Shown here: positions 1 to 5,388 of the stretch, in pieces
Layout of the letters: each line of letters starts with the position of its first letter
Position numbering within the stretch: the first letter of the stretch is position 1
Source of the DNA: Endomicrobiia bacterium
GTDB taxonomy: Bacteria; Elusimicrobiota; Endomicrobiia; Endomicrobiales; Endomicrobiaceae
Direction of reading: 5' to 3'
Length of the DNA stretch: 6,657 nucleotides
Assembly (NCBI GenBank): GCA_025998295.1
Contig: BNVT01000070.1
Location: forward strand, 1 to 6,657
Made by a program: the position numbers and the translations under genes
The notes under the pieces: model-generated
What the model was told of the DNA's origin: nothing
Database searches by the model: none
What the model saw: only the letters and a program-made list of their open reading frames with translations

Positions 1-43
1 ACTGATTTGTGCAAAGAAAAACAAAAAGACAATAAGATACATG
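1..43. other. Non-coding left edge, nothing recognised
   Basis: This is A-rich sequence with no open frame of useful length, no hairpin and no clear similarity to the tandem repeats that begin at 44. It could be the tail of whatever lies left of the window. Confidence 0.3.
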
Positions 44-156
44 GCAGATACAATTTATTAGGACTTAGACAAAATACATACAAACACACTAATTCTAAGC
101 AAATACAGATTTAGTAGGACTTAGGCACAAAATACATACAAACACACTAACTCTAA
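44..156. repeat. Tandem duplication A, two units of 55 and 58 bp
   Basis: Two head-to-tail units occupy 44-98 and 99-156. Both begin GCA(G/A)ATACA and share the blocks TAGGACTTAG, AAAATACATACAAACACACT and CTAA. They differ by a few substitutions and three small insertions. The unit is not a multiple of three in either copy and no reading frame crosses the tract, so it does not encode a repeat protein here. It is the first of three such duplications in a row. The function is unknown; replication slippage in unconstrained DNA is the simplest explanation. Confidence 0.85.
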
Positions 157-165
157 AAAAAAGAG

Positions 166-251
166 ATCAAAGAAGCACTCGAGTGACAATAGAAGATAAG
201 GAGTTAAATCAAAGAAACACTCAAAAGCTGACAAAAGAAGATAAGAGTTAA
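166..251. repeat. Tandem duplication B, two units of 42 and 44 bp
   Basis: The units lie at 166-207 and 208-251 and directly abut. Both start ATCAAAGAA(G/A)CACTC, share AGAAGATAAG and end GAGTTAA. A small indel in the middle and one near the end account for the length difference. The sequence is unrelated to duplications A and C. No open frame runs through it. Confidence 0.8.
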
Positions 252-268
252 ATAGGGAGATTTCATCA

Positions 269-360
269 GATGATTATAGCGGAAAATGTCGAAGTATTTG
301 TTAAAAGGTTCAAAGATGATTATAGTAGAAAATGTCAAAGTATTTGTTAAAAGGTTCGAA
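269..360. repeat. Tandem duplication C, two 46-bp units
   Basis: Units at 269-314 and 315-360 are both exactly 46 bp and abut without a gap. They start GATGATTATAG and share the block AGTATTTGTTAAAAGGTTC. By eye they differ at four positions, and all four are transitions (C/T or G/A). This is the cleanest of the three duplications and looks the most recent. A 46-bp period breaks any reading frame, so a coding origin is unlikely. Confidence 0.9.
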
Positions 361-605
361 AATAGTCTCTAAAGACAGATATAGTAATCACAAAAGACCT
401 TTTGGACTGCGATTTAACTTGGGTTGTGAGTATTTGTAATTCTAAAATTTAATACTTAAGGTTTACAAGAGGTCTATTCTTTTTTTTACGGTGGAGTCAA
501 TAAAGTAATATATTCTAACAAAACGTATTCTAACCAATTGCTCTTAGGCCTAATGGTATTTGTAAATTGCTCCAATACTTTAGTCTTGCCTTTATATTGG
601 CAATT
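361..605. other. Intergenic DNA with inverted and direct repeats
   Basis: No convincing gene lies here. Visible structure: a small stem GTCT/AGAC at 365-376 with a 4-nt loop; the near-palindrome CAAAAG-AC-CTTTTG at 391-404; a T-run around 480-487; a direct repeat of TATTCTAAC at 511-519 and 526-534; AATTGCTC at 536-543 and 565-572; and a hairpin TTGCC/GGCAA at 586-590 and 599-603. CCTAAT at 549-554 can also pair with ATTAGG at 603-608. It may be a structured transcript end or simply decayed sequence. Confidence 0.4.
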
Positions 606-624
606 AGGGCTCTTTGAGCCTTTT
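606..624 (+). terminator. Possible intrinsic terminator
   Basis: GGCTC at 608-612 pairs with GAGCC at 616-620 across a TTT loop. The stem extends by one G-T and one A-T pair, and TTTT follows at 621-624. The U-tract is short and is broken by G, so efficiency is doubtful. No gene is visible upstream in the window. If real, it would end a transcript crossing the repeat tract. Confidence 0.4.
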
Positions 625-684
625 GTGTAGTGTTTGCAAAGTTACTTGTTAAGGTATGCCACTTTATTTAGTTGTTTTATTCAA

Positions 685-918
685 ATGATGAAAAATAATA
701 CAAATATTTTGGCATTGTTACTTTGTTGTCTTTTTTATTCTTTTAATTGTCAAATTATTGCCCCGCAAGCAAGCCGTGGCAAACCGCTTAAAGTAGTAGA
801 ATTAGGCTATGGAAACGCTCAAAAAAGAACAGACAGCATAGTGCATATAAGATACACTATCATTTGTAACACCCAAAAAAGCATAGAAAAGCTATATTTG
901 GAATTTAGAGCGTTGTAA
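685..918 (+). CDS. Short hypothetical protein with signal-peptide-like N-terminus
   Basis: I do not recognise this 77-residue product. From ATG 685 (or 688) it starts MMKNNTN followed by a hydrophobic core, ILALLLCCLFYSF, then N-C-Q. That is the shape of an export signal, and the cysteine suggests a lipoprotein, although Ser-Phe-Asn before Cys is a poor lipobox. The remaining ~55 residues are polar, contain an AQKRTDSIVHIRYTI segment and end at FRAL. A longer reading from TTG 634 would add 17 residues ahead of the charged start and spoil the signal shape, so I prefer 685. No Shine-Dalgarno sequence precedes any of these starts. It may be a truncated exported protein or a chance frame; position and composition do not decide. 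Confidence 0.35.
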   Translation: MMKNNTNILALLLCCLFYSFNCQIIAPQASRGKPLKVVELGYGNAQKRTDSIVHIRYTIICNTQKSIEKLYLEFRAL

Positions 919-1131
919 TAGCCTAATTCAAATAACAAAAGAAATTAAAATAACGCTACGAACATAGAGTTTGAGCAAGAACAATTACAGCTCTTCAATT
1001 TCTGCTGCTGATACCGCGGCGTCTTGCTGTGCGGAGGTTCATTCTTTTGTATTTTTGATGCATTTTGCAATTTTATATTAAATTCCTTGCGTAAATATTT
1101 AGTCTAATATCTAATAAGGACAAGTATTGAT
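919..1131. other. Intergenic stretch with a GC-richer patch
   Basis: No intact gene is seen. Positions ~988-1036 are markedly GC-richer than their surroundings and include CCGCGG. Read on the minus strand, 1038 down to 985 encodes 17 residues ending AAVSAAEIEEL and a stop, which looks like a protein C-terminus, but a stop at 1041-1039 closes the frame just upstream. The rest is AT-rich with scattered stops. No good promoter was found for the small ORF at 1144; TTGCGT at 1087 and TAATAA at 1112 are 19 bp apart, which is weak. Confidence 0.3.
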
Positions 1132-1136
1132 GGAGG
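1132..1136 (+). promoter_or_regulatory. Strong ribosome binding site for the 1144 ORF
   Basis: GGAGG sits 7 nt before ATG 1144. It is the best match to the Shine-Dalgarno consensus in the window, stronger than those of the recognisable housekeeping genes, and it is the main reason to take the tiny ORF behind it seriously. Confidence 0.6.
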
Positions 1137-1143
1137 AATAAAG

Positions 1144-1215
1144 ATGTCTAGATATGAAAGAGTAAAAGGACTTGAAAAAAGGAGAAGGATTTGGGAGATT
1201 GTTAGGAGCAAATGA
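1144..1215 (+). pseudogene. 23-codon ORF, probable front of a broken small gene
   Basis: The frame opens MSRYERVKGLEK, continues with a basic stretch (RRRIWEIV) and stops at TGA 1213-1215, followed at once by TAA. In the A/G-rich run around 1174-1189 a one-base shift gives a different continuation, GEGFGRLLGANDKYGIL, ending at TAG 1231-1233. That reads more like protein than the basic stretch does, so a frameshift in the A-run is likely. Back in the first frame after the stops, about 1249-1302 encodes a Thr-rich run (KYTVSTGTTTATTTDK) that leads in frame into the peptidase's upstream codons. I read it as a decayed small gene of unknown function; a genuine 23-residue peptide cannot be excluded. 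Confidence 0.4.
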
Positions 1216-1323
1216 TAAGTATGGTATTTTATAGGCCATAATACCAAAAACTCAAAGTATACCGTAAGCACAGGGACGACGACTGCAACGACAACTGATA
1301 AAATGTGTATCTTTTATGTGAAA

Positions 1324-1329
1324 GAAAGG
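1324..1329 (+). promoter_or_regulatory. Ribosome binding site deciding the peptidase start
   Basis: GAAAGG ends 6 nt before ATG 1336. The in-frame ATG at 1303 has no such site. This supports starting the peptidase at 1336, where the protein begins MQEKILQVF as expected for the N-terminal prolidase-type domain. Confidence 0.55.
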
Positions 1330-1335
1330 TTGAAA

Positions 1336-2385
1336 ATGCAAGAAAAAATTTTACAAGTATTTCGCAAGTACAAAACGAATTGTGTTCTTTTTACAAATGC
1401 AAAAGAAATTTTTTATTTAACAGGCGCTCAGTTCGACGGATTTTGGCTTTTGTTTGTAAAAGACAAAACATATGCGATATGTTCTAAAATGACCGAGAAT
1501 CAAGTAAGAGAACATTTTAAAAACAAAAATACTAACATACACGCTGTAGTTTCTTTTTATAAAACTGTTTCTGAAATTTTAAAACAAAGTAAAACAGATA
1601 GCTTGTTAATTGATCCGCAATATATAAATGCCGCAGACTTTTTCTTAATAAGTGAAAAACTAAACTTTGAAGGAATTAATATTAAAAACAAAGTAGGTAT
1701 TTTAAACAGTTTGCGTATTGTAAAAGACACGGATGAAATAGAAAATCTTAAGATTGCTTGTAAAATAGTATCCAAGGTATGTAATACAATCAAAGGTGAG
1801 CTCAAACATGGCTTAAGCGAACTAGATATTCATTACAGAATTTTGGAATTATTTGCCAAAAACAAGGTAATGGAAAGCTTTACGCCAATAGTAGCTTCCG
1901 GAGAAAATTCCGCAAATCCACACCACAGAAGTTCAACACGTAAAATGACTGAAAATGATATAGTAATGATGGATATGGGATGCGTGTATAATGGCTATTG
2001 TTCTGACTTGACACGTACTTATTTTTTAGATAGGATCGATGCTGGGTGTAAGAGAGTTTTTGACATTGTAAGAAGCTCCCAAAATGCTGTTATAAAAGAC
2101 ATGAAATCAGGATTGCCTATATCTTGGGCTGATAAAACAGCAAGAAGTGTTATAGAAAAGGCTGGATATAAAGATAAGTTTATTCACAACACTGGACATG
2201 GAGTTGGGGTAGAAATTCATGAAATGCCTTCGTTAGCGTCAACTGCCGAAGGTTTTTTTTTGACACATATGGCAGTTACTGTTGAGCCGGGTATATACAT
2301 TGAAAACGAATTTGGTGTAAGGATTGAAGATACAATACTAATAAAAAAGGACAGTTGTGAAGTGTTAACTTCAGCAGCATACTAA
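1336..2385 (+). CDS. pepQ: Xaa-Pro aminopeptidase/dipeptidase, M24B family
   Basis: This cytosolic two-metal peptidase cleaves next to proline at the N-terminus of peptides. The product is 349 residues, matching the short Firmicute-type prolidases (YqhT-like, ~350), shorter than E. coli PepP or PepQ (~440). Residues ~1-125 form the creatinase/prolidase N-terminal domain. The linker SLRIVKDTDEIENLK then leads into the pita-bread catalytic domain. All five metal ligands are visible: Asp213 (MMDMG), Asp224 (CSDLTRT), His288 (GHGVG), Glu317 (VEPGIY) and Glu331 (RIEDT). Substrate-pocket histidines appear in NPHHRSS (196-197) and VEIHEMP (His295). It should be active. The stop lies 12 nt before efp, so the two are probably co-transcribed. 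An alternative start at ATG 1303 adds 11 residues without homology support. Whether it is a dipeptidase or an aminopeptidase cannot be read from sequence. Confidence 0.92.
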   Translation: MQEKILQVFRKYKTNCVLFTNAKEIFYLTGAQFDGFWLLFVKDKTYAICSKMTENQVREHFKNKNTNIHAVVSFYKTVSEILKQSKTDSLLIDPQYINAADFFLISEKLNFEGINIKNKVGILNSLRIVKDTDEIENLKIACKIVSKVCNTIKGELKHGLSELDIHYRILELFAKNKVMESFTPIVASGENSANPHHRSSTRKMTENDIVMMDMGCVYNGYCSDLTRTYFLDRIDAGCKRVFDIVRSSQNAVIKDMKSGLPISWADKTARSVIEKAGYKDKFIHNTGHGVGVEIHEMPSLASTAEGFFLTHMAVTVEPGIYIENEFGVRIEDTILIKKDSCEVLTSAAY

Positions 2386-2397
2386 TTAGGAGAAAAG

Positions 2398-2955
2398 GTG
2401 ATTTCAACATCAGATTTTAAAAATGGTCTTAATATTTTGGTTGACAAAGAACCTTACCAGATTACATGGTTTCAAAACCATAAGCCGGGCAAGGGTGGAG
2501 CTGTAATGCGTGTAAGGCTTAGACACCTAAAAAAGGGTGGTACTATTGAGCGTACTTTTAAGTCGGGTGAAAAATTTGAATCTTTAAGCGTCACGAGACA
2601 GAAAAAACGATTTTTGTATAAAGAAGGCATGAACTTTAATTTTATGGATATGAACACCTATGAGCAGATATCCGTTACCACTGAACTTTTAGGTGGAATG
2701 GTAAATTTTCTCAAAGAAAATCTTGAGGTTGAAGCTATATATCTTGAAAATGAACTTATCGGCATAGATCTTCCTATAATCATAGAAATGGCAATAGCTG
2801 AAGCAGAACCCGGTATTAGGGGCGATTCGGTTTCCAATCTGACAAAAATGGCAAAACTTGAAACTGGAACACATATTCGCGTACCTCTTTTTATAAAGCA
2901 AGGCGACAGAATAAAAGTTGATACAAGGACAGGTGAATATGTAGAAAGAGTATAA
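2398..2955 (+). CDS. efp: Translation elongation factor P
   Basis: EF-P binds the ribosome between the P and E sites and restarts synthesis stalled on consecutive prolines. The 185-residue length is standard. Three beta-barrel domains are recognisable: a KOW-like N-terminal domain (1-~63), a central OB domain (~65-127) and the C-terminal OB domain (~130-185) with the signature GIRGDSVSN and ending GEYVERV. The modifiable loop lysine is Lys32 in KPGKGG, equivalent to E. coli Lys34, so post-translational modification is possible; no modifying enzyme is in the window. The start is GTG, preceded by AGGAG at 2388-2392 with 5-nt spacing, and family alignment (MIS..DF..GL) supports it. One small oddity is LTKMAKLETG where most relatives have TKPATLETG. 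Identification is secure. Confidence 0.97.
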   Translation: MISTSDFKNGLNILVDKEPYQITWFQNHKPGKGGAVMRVRLRHLKKGGTIERTFKSGEKFESLSVTRQKKRFLYKEGMNFNFMDMNTYEQISVTTELLGGMVNFLKENLEVEAIYLENELIGIDLPIIIEMAIAEAEPGIRGDSVSNLTKMAKLETGTHIRVPLFIKQGDRIKVDTRTGEYVERV

Positions 2956-2973
2956 CAAGTAATAATTTTAGAA

Positions 2974-3048
2974 CGTGAAGTTTGACAACAAAAATTTGTT
3001 ATGGTTAAGACGTTTGCTTGTGTTCTACGTTTAACAACCGTGAAGTTT
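2974..3048. repeat. Direct repeat CGTGAAGTTT flanking the accB leader
   Basis: CGTGAAGTTT occurs at 2974-2983 and 3039-3048, 65 bp apart, in the gap between efp and accB. The first copy is followed by GACAAC and the second copy is preceded by AACAAC. Between them lies the near-palindrome AACAAA-AA-TTTGTT at 2987-3000. Such paired short repeats upstream of a fatty-acid gene could bind a regulator, but no known operator matches. Confidence 0.4.
2982..3010 (+). promoter_or_regulatory. Possible promoter ahead of accB
   Basis: A perfect TTGACA -35 box lies at 2982-2987. At 17-bp spacing the -10 position (3005-3010) reads TTAAGA, a poor match to TATAAT. The gap of more than 100 nt after efp makes a separate accBC promoter reasonable, but the -10 is weak. 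It overlaps the first direct repeat and the palindrome. Confidence 0.3.
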
Positions 3049-3058
3049 TAGCGGAATG

Positions 3059-3065
3059 GATGGGG
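3059..3065 (+). promoter_or_regulatory. Ribosome binding site deciding the accB start
   Basis: The G-rich run GATGGGG ends 5 nt before ATG 3071. The upstream in-frame ATG at 3056 has no site at proper spacing. Family N-termini of the form MNLxEIK also favour 3071. Confidence 0.5.
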
Positions 3066-3070
3066 TTAAA

Positions 3071-3499
3071 ATGAATCTACAGGAAATCAAAGATTTTTTA
3101 AAATCAATAAAAAATACCGATATTGAAGAAATGCAATATCAGAGTGGCGATAGTTCTTTGTACTTTAAGAAAACAGACGTTGAACCTGTTATACCTATTG
3201 CAAAAGAGTCTGCCTTGGAGAAAGAAGAAGAGAAAGAGGAAGAAAAAAAACAAATTTTTATTGCTGTTAAATCAACAATGGTAGGGACTTTTTCCTCTGC
3301 ACAAAGTAGTGATGGTACTCTCTTTGCAAAGGCGGGAGATGTTATAACTGTCGGGCAAAAAATCGGGCAAATTGAAGCAATGAAAATTATAAAAGACGTT
3401 AATTCGGAAATCAAAGGTAAAATAGTAAAAGTTTTTATTTCAAGTGGACAATCAGTTGAGTATGGACAAAAATTGCTTTTAGTAGATACAAGTAAATAA
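3071..3499 (+). CDS. accB: Biotin carboxyl carrier protein of acetyl-CoA carboxylase
   Basis: The 142-residue product carries covalently bound biotin, which moves CO2 from biotin carboxylase to the carboxyltransferase in the first step of fatty-acid synthesis. The N-terminal region (MNLQEIKDFLKS ... LYFKK, ~1-35) is typical of AccB. A linker follows, then the biotinyl domain (~62-142). The biotin-accepting lysine is Lys105 in EAMKI. The stretch SSAQSSDGTLFAKAGD aligns with the thumb region of acetyl-CoA-type carriers, which favours AccB over decarboxylase carriers. The linker is unusual: residues ~50-61 are almost all Glu and Lys, whereas most relatives have Pro/Ala-rich linkers. After EAMK the usual Met-Asn is replaced by Ile-Ile-Lys. 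accC follows after a gap of 98 nt. Confidence 0.93.
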   Translation: MNLQEIKDFLKSIKNTDIEEMQYQSGDSSLYFKKTDVEPVIPIAKESALEKEEEKEEEKKQIFIAVKSTMVGTFSSAQSSDGTLFAKAGDVITVGQKIGQIEAMKIIKDVNSEIKGKIVKVFISSGQSVEYGQKLLLVDTSK

Positions 3500-3587
3500 T
3501 ATAAAGAAAGTAAAATTAAATAAATCTTCAAATCTTCGTTTGGTTATCTTTAAGTTTTACATCCAACTTTTAGCTTTGTAAGTTAAT

Positions 3588-3592
3588 AGGAG
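3588..3592 (+). promoter_or_regulatory. Ribosome binding site deciding the accC start
   Basis: AGGAG sits 5 nt before ATG 3598 but only 2 nt before ATG 3595. Spacing and the family N-terminus MFKKVLIANRGE both favour 3598. Confidence 0.65.
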
Positions 3593-3597
3593 ACATG

Positions 3598-4944
3598 ATG
3601 TTTAAAAAAGTTTTGATTGCAAATAGAGGAGAAGTAGCGTGTAGGGTTATAAGGGCTTGTAGAGAGCTCGGTATCAAAACTGTTGCTATTCATTCAGAAA
3701 TTGACAGAGAGAGTATGCATGTAAAACTTGCGGATCAAGCGATATGCGTTGGTCAAGCTACCGCTTCCGAAAGTTATTTAAACATACCAAGTATTATAGC
3801 TGCTGCGGAAATCTCAGGGGCTGATGCGATTCATCCCGGATATGGCTTTTTAGCTGAAAATACGTATTTCGCAGAAGTTTGCGAAGCATGTGGAATTAAA
3901 TTTATAGGACCTTCAAAAGAGTCAATGGAACAGATGGGCGATAAAATTTCTGCTATAAAACTTATGAAAAAATCGGGAGTTCCTACGATACCGTGGTCCG
4001 ATGGACTTGTAAATGCCGATGATCCTAAAATTTTTGATATAGCGAAAAAAATAGGATATCCCGTTATTGTTAAAGCAACGGCAGGCGGTGGCGGTAAAGG
4101 CATGAGAATAGTTGTTTCAGAAGAAGCCCTTCGAAACACTATAATCGTAGCGCAAACGGAAGCAAAAGCCGCTTTTGGAAATTCCGATGTGTATATGGAA
4201 AAGTGTATTGAAGAACCTCATCATATAGAATTTCAAATTCTTGGAGATAAATATGGCAGAACTGCGTACCTTCCCGAAAGAGACTGTTCCATACAGAGAA
4301 GACATCAAAAACTTGTTGAAGAAAGTCCATCTCCTATGATAGGTGAAGCACTCAGAAAAAAGATGGGAAAAGCTGCGAGAAATGTCGCTACAGCTATTAA
4401 ATACGTTACGGTTGGCACTGTGGAGTTTCTTGTAGATAAAAAAGATCGTTTCTATTTTATGGAAATGAATACAAGAATTCAGGTAGAGCACCCTATTACG
4501 GAAATGGTTACAGGTTTAGATTTGGTAAAAGAACAAATTAAACTTGCGGCTGGAGAAAAACTTTCTATAGTTTCTGAAAAAGTTAAAATTTTAGGACATG
4601 CTATAGAGTGCAGAATAAATGCTGAAGATCCTGACAAAGATTTTATTCCTTCACCTGGAACCATCGGCAAATTATATTTGCCCGGAGGTCCCGGGATAAG
4701 ACTGGATACTCATGTTTATTCAGGATACACAATACCGCCTTATTATGACAGTTTGATTGCAAAAATTATTGCCTTTGGATCAAACAGGAGTGAGTCCATT
4801 GCAAAAATGCAGAGAGCTTTGAGAGAAGTTGAGATAGAGGGTATTAAAAATACTTCTTCTTTACACGCTAAAATTATGTCTAACGAAAAGTTTCGTAGAG
4901 GAAGCGTAAGCACAAATTTTCTTTCAAAGTATATATTTGAATAA
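3598..4944 (+). CDS. accC: Biotin carboxylase subunit of acetyl-CoA carboxylase
   Basis: This ATP-grasp enzyme carboxylates the biotin on AccB using bicarbonate and ATP. At 448 residues it matches E. coli AccC (449). Domains in order: N-terminal pre-ATP-grasp domain (1-~113, opening KKVLIANRGE and containing HPGYGFLAEN), ATP-grasp lid and core (~114-330) and biotin carboxylase C-terminal domain (~335-440). Key residues are present: Lys159, the Gly-rich loop GGGGKGM (163-169), His208-His209, Lys238 in RRHQKLVEE, Glu276, Glu289, Arg293 and Glu297 in EMNTRIQVEHP, and Arg339 in ECRINAEDP. It should be fully active. It ends shortly before AT-rich DNA with no clear terminator. accA and accD are not nearby. 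Pyruvate-carboxylase-type subunits look alike, but the accB neighbour supports AccC. Confidence 0.97.
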   Translation: MFKKVLIANRGEVACRVIRACRELGIKTVAIHSEIDRESMHVKLADQAICVGQATASESYLNIPSIIAAAEISGADAIHPGYGFLAENTYFAEVCEACGIKFIGPSKESMEQMGDKISAIKLMKKSGVPTIPWSDGLVNADDPKIFDIAKKIGYPVIVKATAGGGGKGMRIVVSEEALRNTIIVAQTEAKAAFGNSDVYMEKCIEEPHHIEFQILGDKYGRTAYLPERDCSIQRRHQKLVEESPSPMIGEALRKKMGKAARNVATAIKYVTVGTVEFLVDKKDRFYFMEMNTRIQVEHPITEMVTGLDLVKEQIKLAAGEKLSIVSEKVKILGHAIECRINAEDPDKDFIPSPGTIGKLYLPGGPGIRLDTHVYSGYTIPPYYDSLIAKIIAFGSNRSESIAKMQRALREVEIEGIKNTSSLHAKIMSNEKFRRGSVSTNFLSKYIFE

Positions 4945-5025
4945 TAATCTTTGGTATTTTTTCATCCTTTCATTTTACTAATTCCATTCATGCTGTTTGA
5001 ACTTTTGGTTTAGCGTTTTTTTGAT

Positions 5026-5053
5026 TTGATTATGTAATGAAATTATGTATAAT
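5026..5053 (+). promoter_or_regulatory. Likely sigma-70-type promoter upstream of tRNA-Gly
   Basis: TTGATT (5026-5031) and a perfect TATAAT (5048-5053) are separated by 16 bp, the best promoter in the window. Transcription would start near 5060, giving a leader of about 105 nt before the tRNA. The leader contains TTTGTA/TACAAA (5077-5082 and 5092-5097), able to form a small hairpin. Confidence 0.6.
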
Positions 5054-5129
5054 AAAAACAGGTTTTGGGTGTGTGGTTTGTAGTAAAGATTTACAAATTG
5101 CTTATAAACATACATAAGTTTGGACACTC

Positions 5130-5157
5130 TTGTTTCAGTGTTTAAACATAATATAGA
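5130..5157 (+). promoter_or_regulatory. Possible second, tRNA-proximal promoter
   Basis: TTGTTT (5130-5135) and TATAGA (5152-5157) are 16 bp apart, and the tRNA begins 8 nt after the -10 box. Each box misses some consensus bases, so this is weaker than the upstream candidate, but its position would give almost no leader to trim. Confidence 0.35.
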
Positions 5158-5165
5158 ACATTTTT

Positions 5166-5237
5166 GCGGGTGTAGTTCAGTGGTAGAACGTCTCGTTGCC
5201 AACGAGAAGGTCGTGGGTTCAAGCCCCATCGCCCGCT
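5166..5237 (+). tRNA. tRNA-Gly, anticodon GCC
   Basis: A complete 72-nt cloverleaf can be drawn: acceptor GCGGGTG/CGCCCGC (5166-5172 with 5230-5236, one G-T pair), D-stem GTTC/GAAC, anticodon stem TCTCG/CGAGA with loop TTGCCAA, a five-base variable region, and T-stem GTGGG/CCCAT with loop TTCAAGC. The anticodon GCC at 5198-5200 reads GGC and GGT glycine codons. The discriminator base is T at 5237, usual for tRNA-Gly. CCA is not encoded (TAC follows), so it must be added after transcription. The acceptor and anticodon stems have no mismatches beyond the one wobble pair, which points to a functional gene. Confidence 0.97.
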
Positions 5238-5388
5238 TACACTTGCAGAAAACAAGGGCTCGGTTTGGTTCTTACATTGCATGAAGAAGGCAATAGGTCA
5301 AAATGGCTTAAATATAAACTCAAACACAATAAAAAATTATTAAATATACTGGGACTGGGTAAAGTGCGTTAAAGGTGCGATTAATAGA

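Noticed and set aside
44..360. CRISPR array
   Set aside because: Each repeat occurs only twice, copies abut without spacers, and the three pairs have different sequences. No cas gene is present.
1222..1246. Hairpin TGGTATT/AATACCA as a terminator
   Set aside because: The loop is 11 nt and A-residues rather than T-residues follow on the + strand, so it is not an intrinsic terminator for this direction.
1303..1335. Peptidase start at ATG 1303
   Set aside because: No ribosome binding site and 11 extra residues outside the family N-terminus; ATG 1336 has GAAAGG at 6 nt.
2996..3037. BirA-like operator TTGTTA ... TAACAA before accB
   Set aside because: The 6-bp inverted halves are 30 bp apart, too far for the usual biotin repressor site spacing, and the inner bases do not match.
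3139..3531. Minus-strand ORF of 130 codons opposite accB
   Set aside because: It is the shadow of a confident gene. The Ser/Phe run is just the complement of the Glu/Lys linker codons.
3831..4670. Several minus-strand ORFs opposite accC
   Set aside because: They overlap each other and lie entirely within a complete, motif-rich gene on the other strand.
4978..5229. Minus-strand ORF of 83 codons beginning MGLEPTTFSLATRRSTTE
   Set aside because: Its N-terminus is the antisense reading of the tRNA-Gly gene, a well-known false protein in databases. The rest is AT-rich intergenic DNA.
5213..5237. Integration site at the tRNA-Gly 3' end, with glf as island cargo
   Set aside because: No second copy of the tRNA 3' end and no integrase in the window. 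Codon use of glf does not stand out from its neighbours by eye.
5281..5343. 20-codon ORF MKKAIGQNGLN... between tRNA-Gly and glf
   Set aside because: No ribosome binding site, very short and AT-driven composition. A chance frame is more likely.
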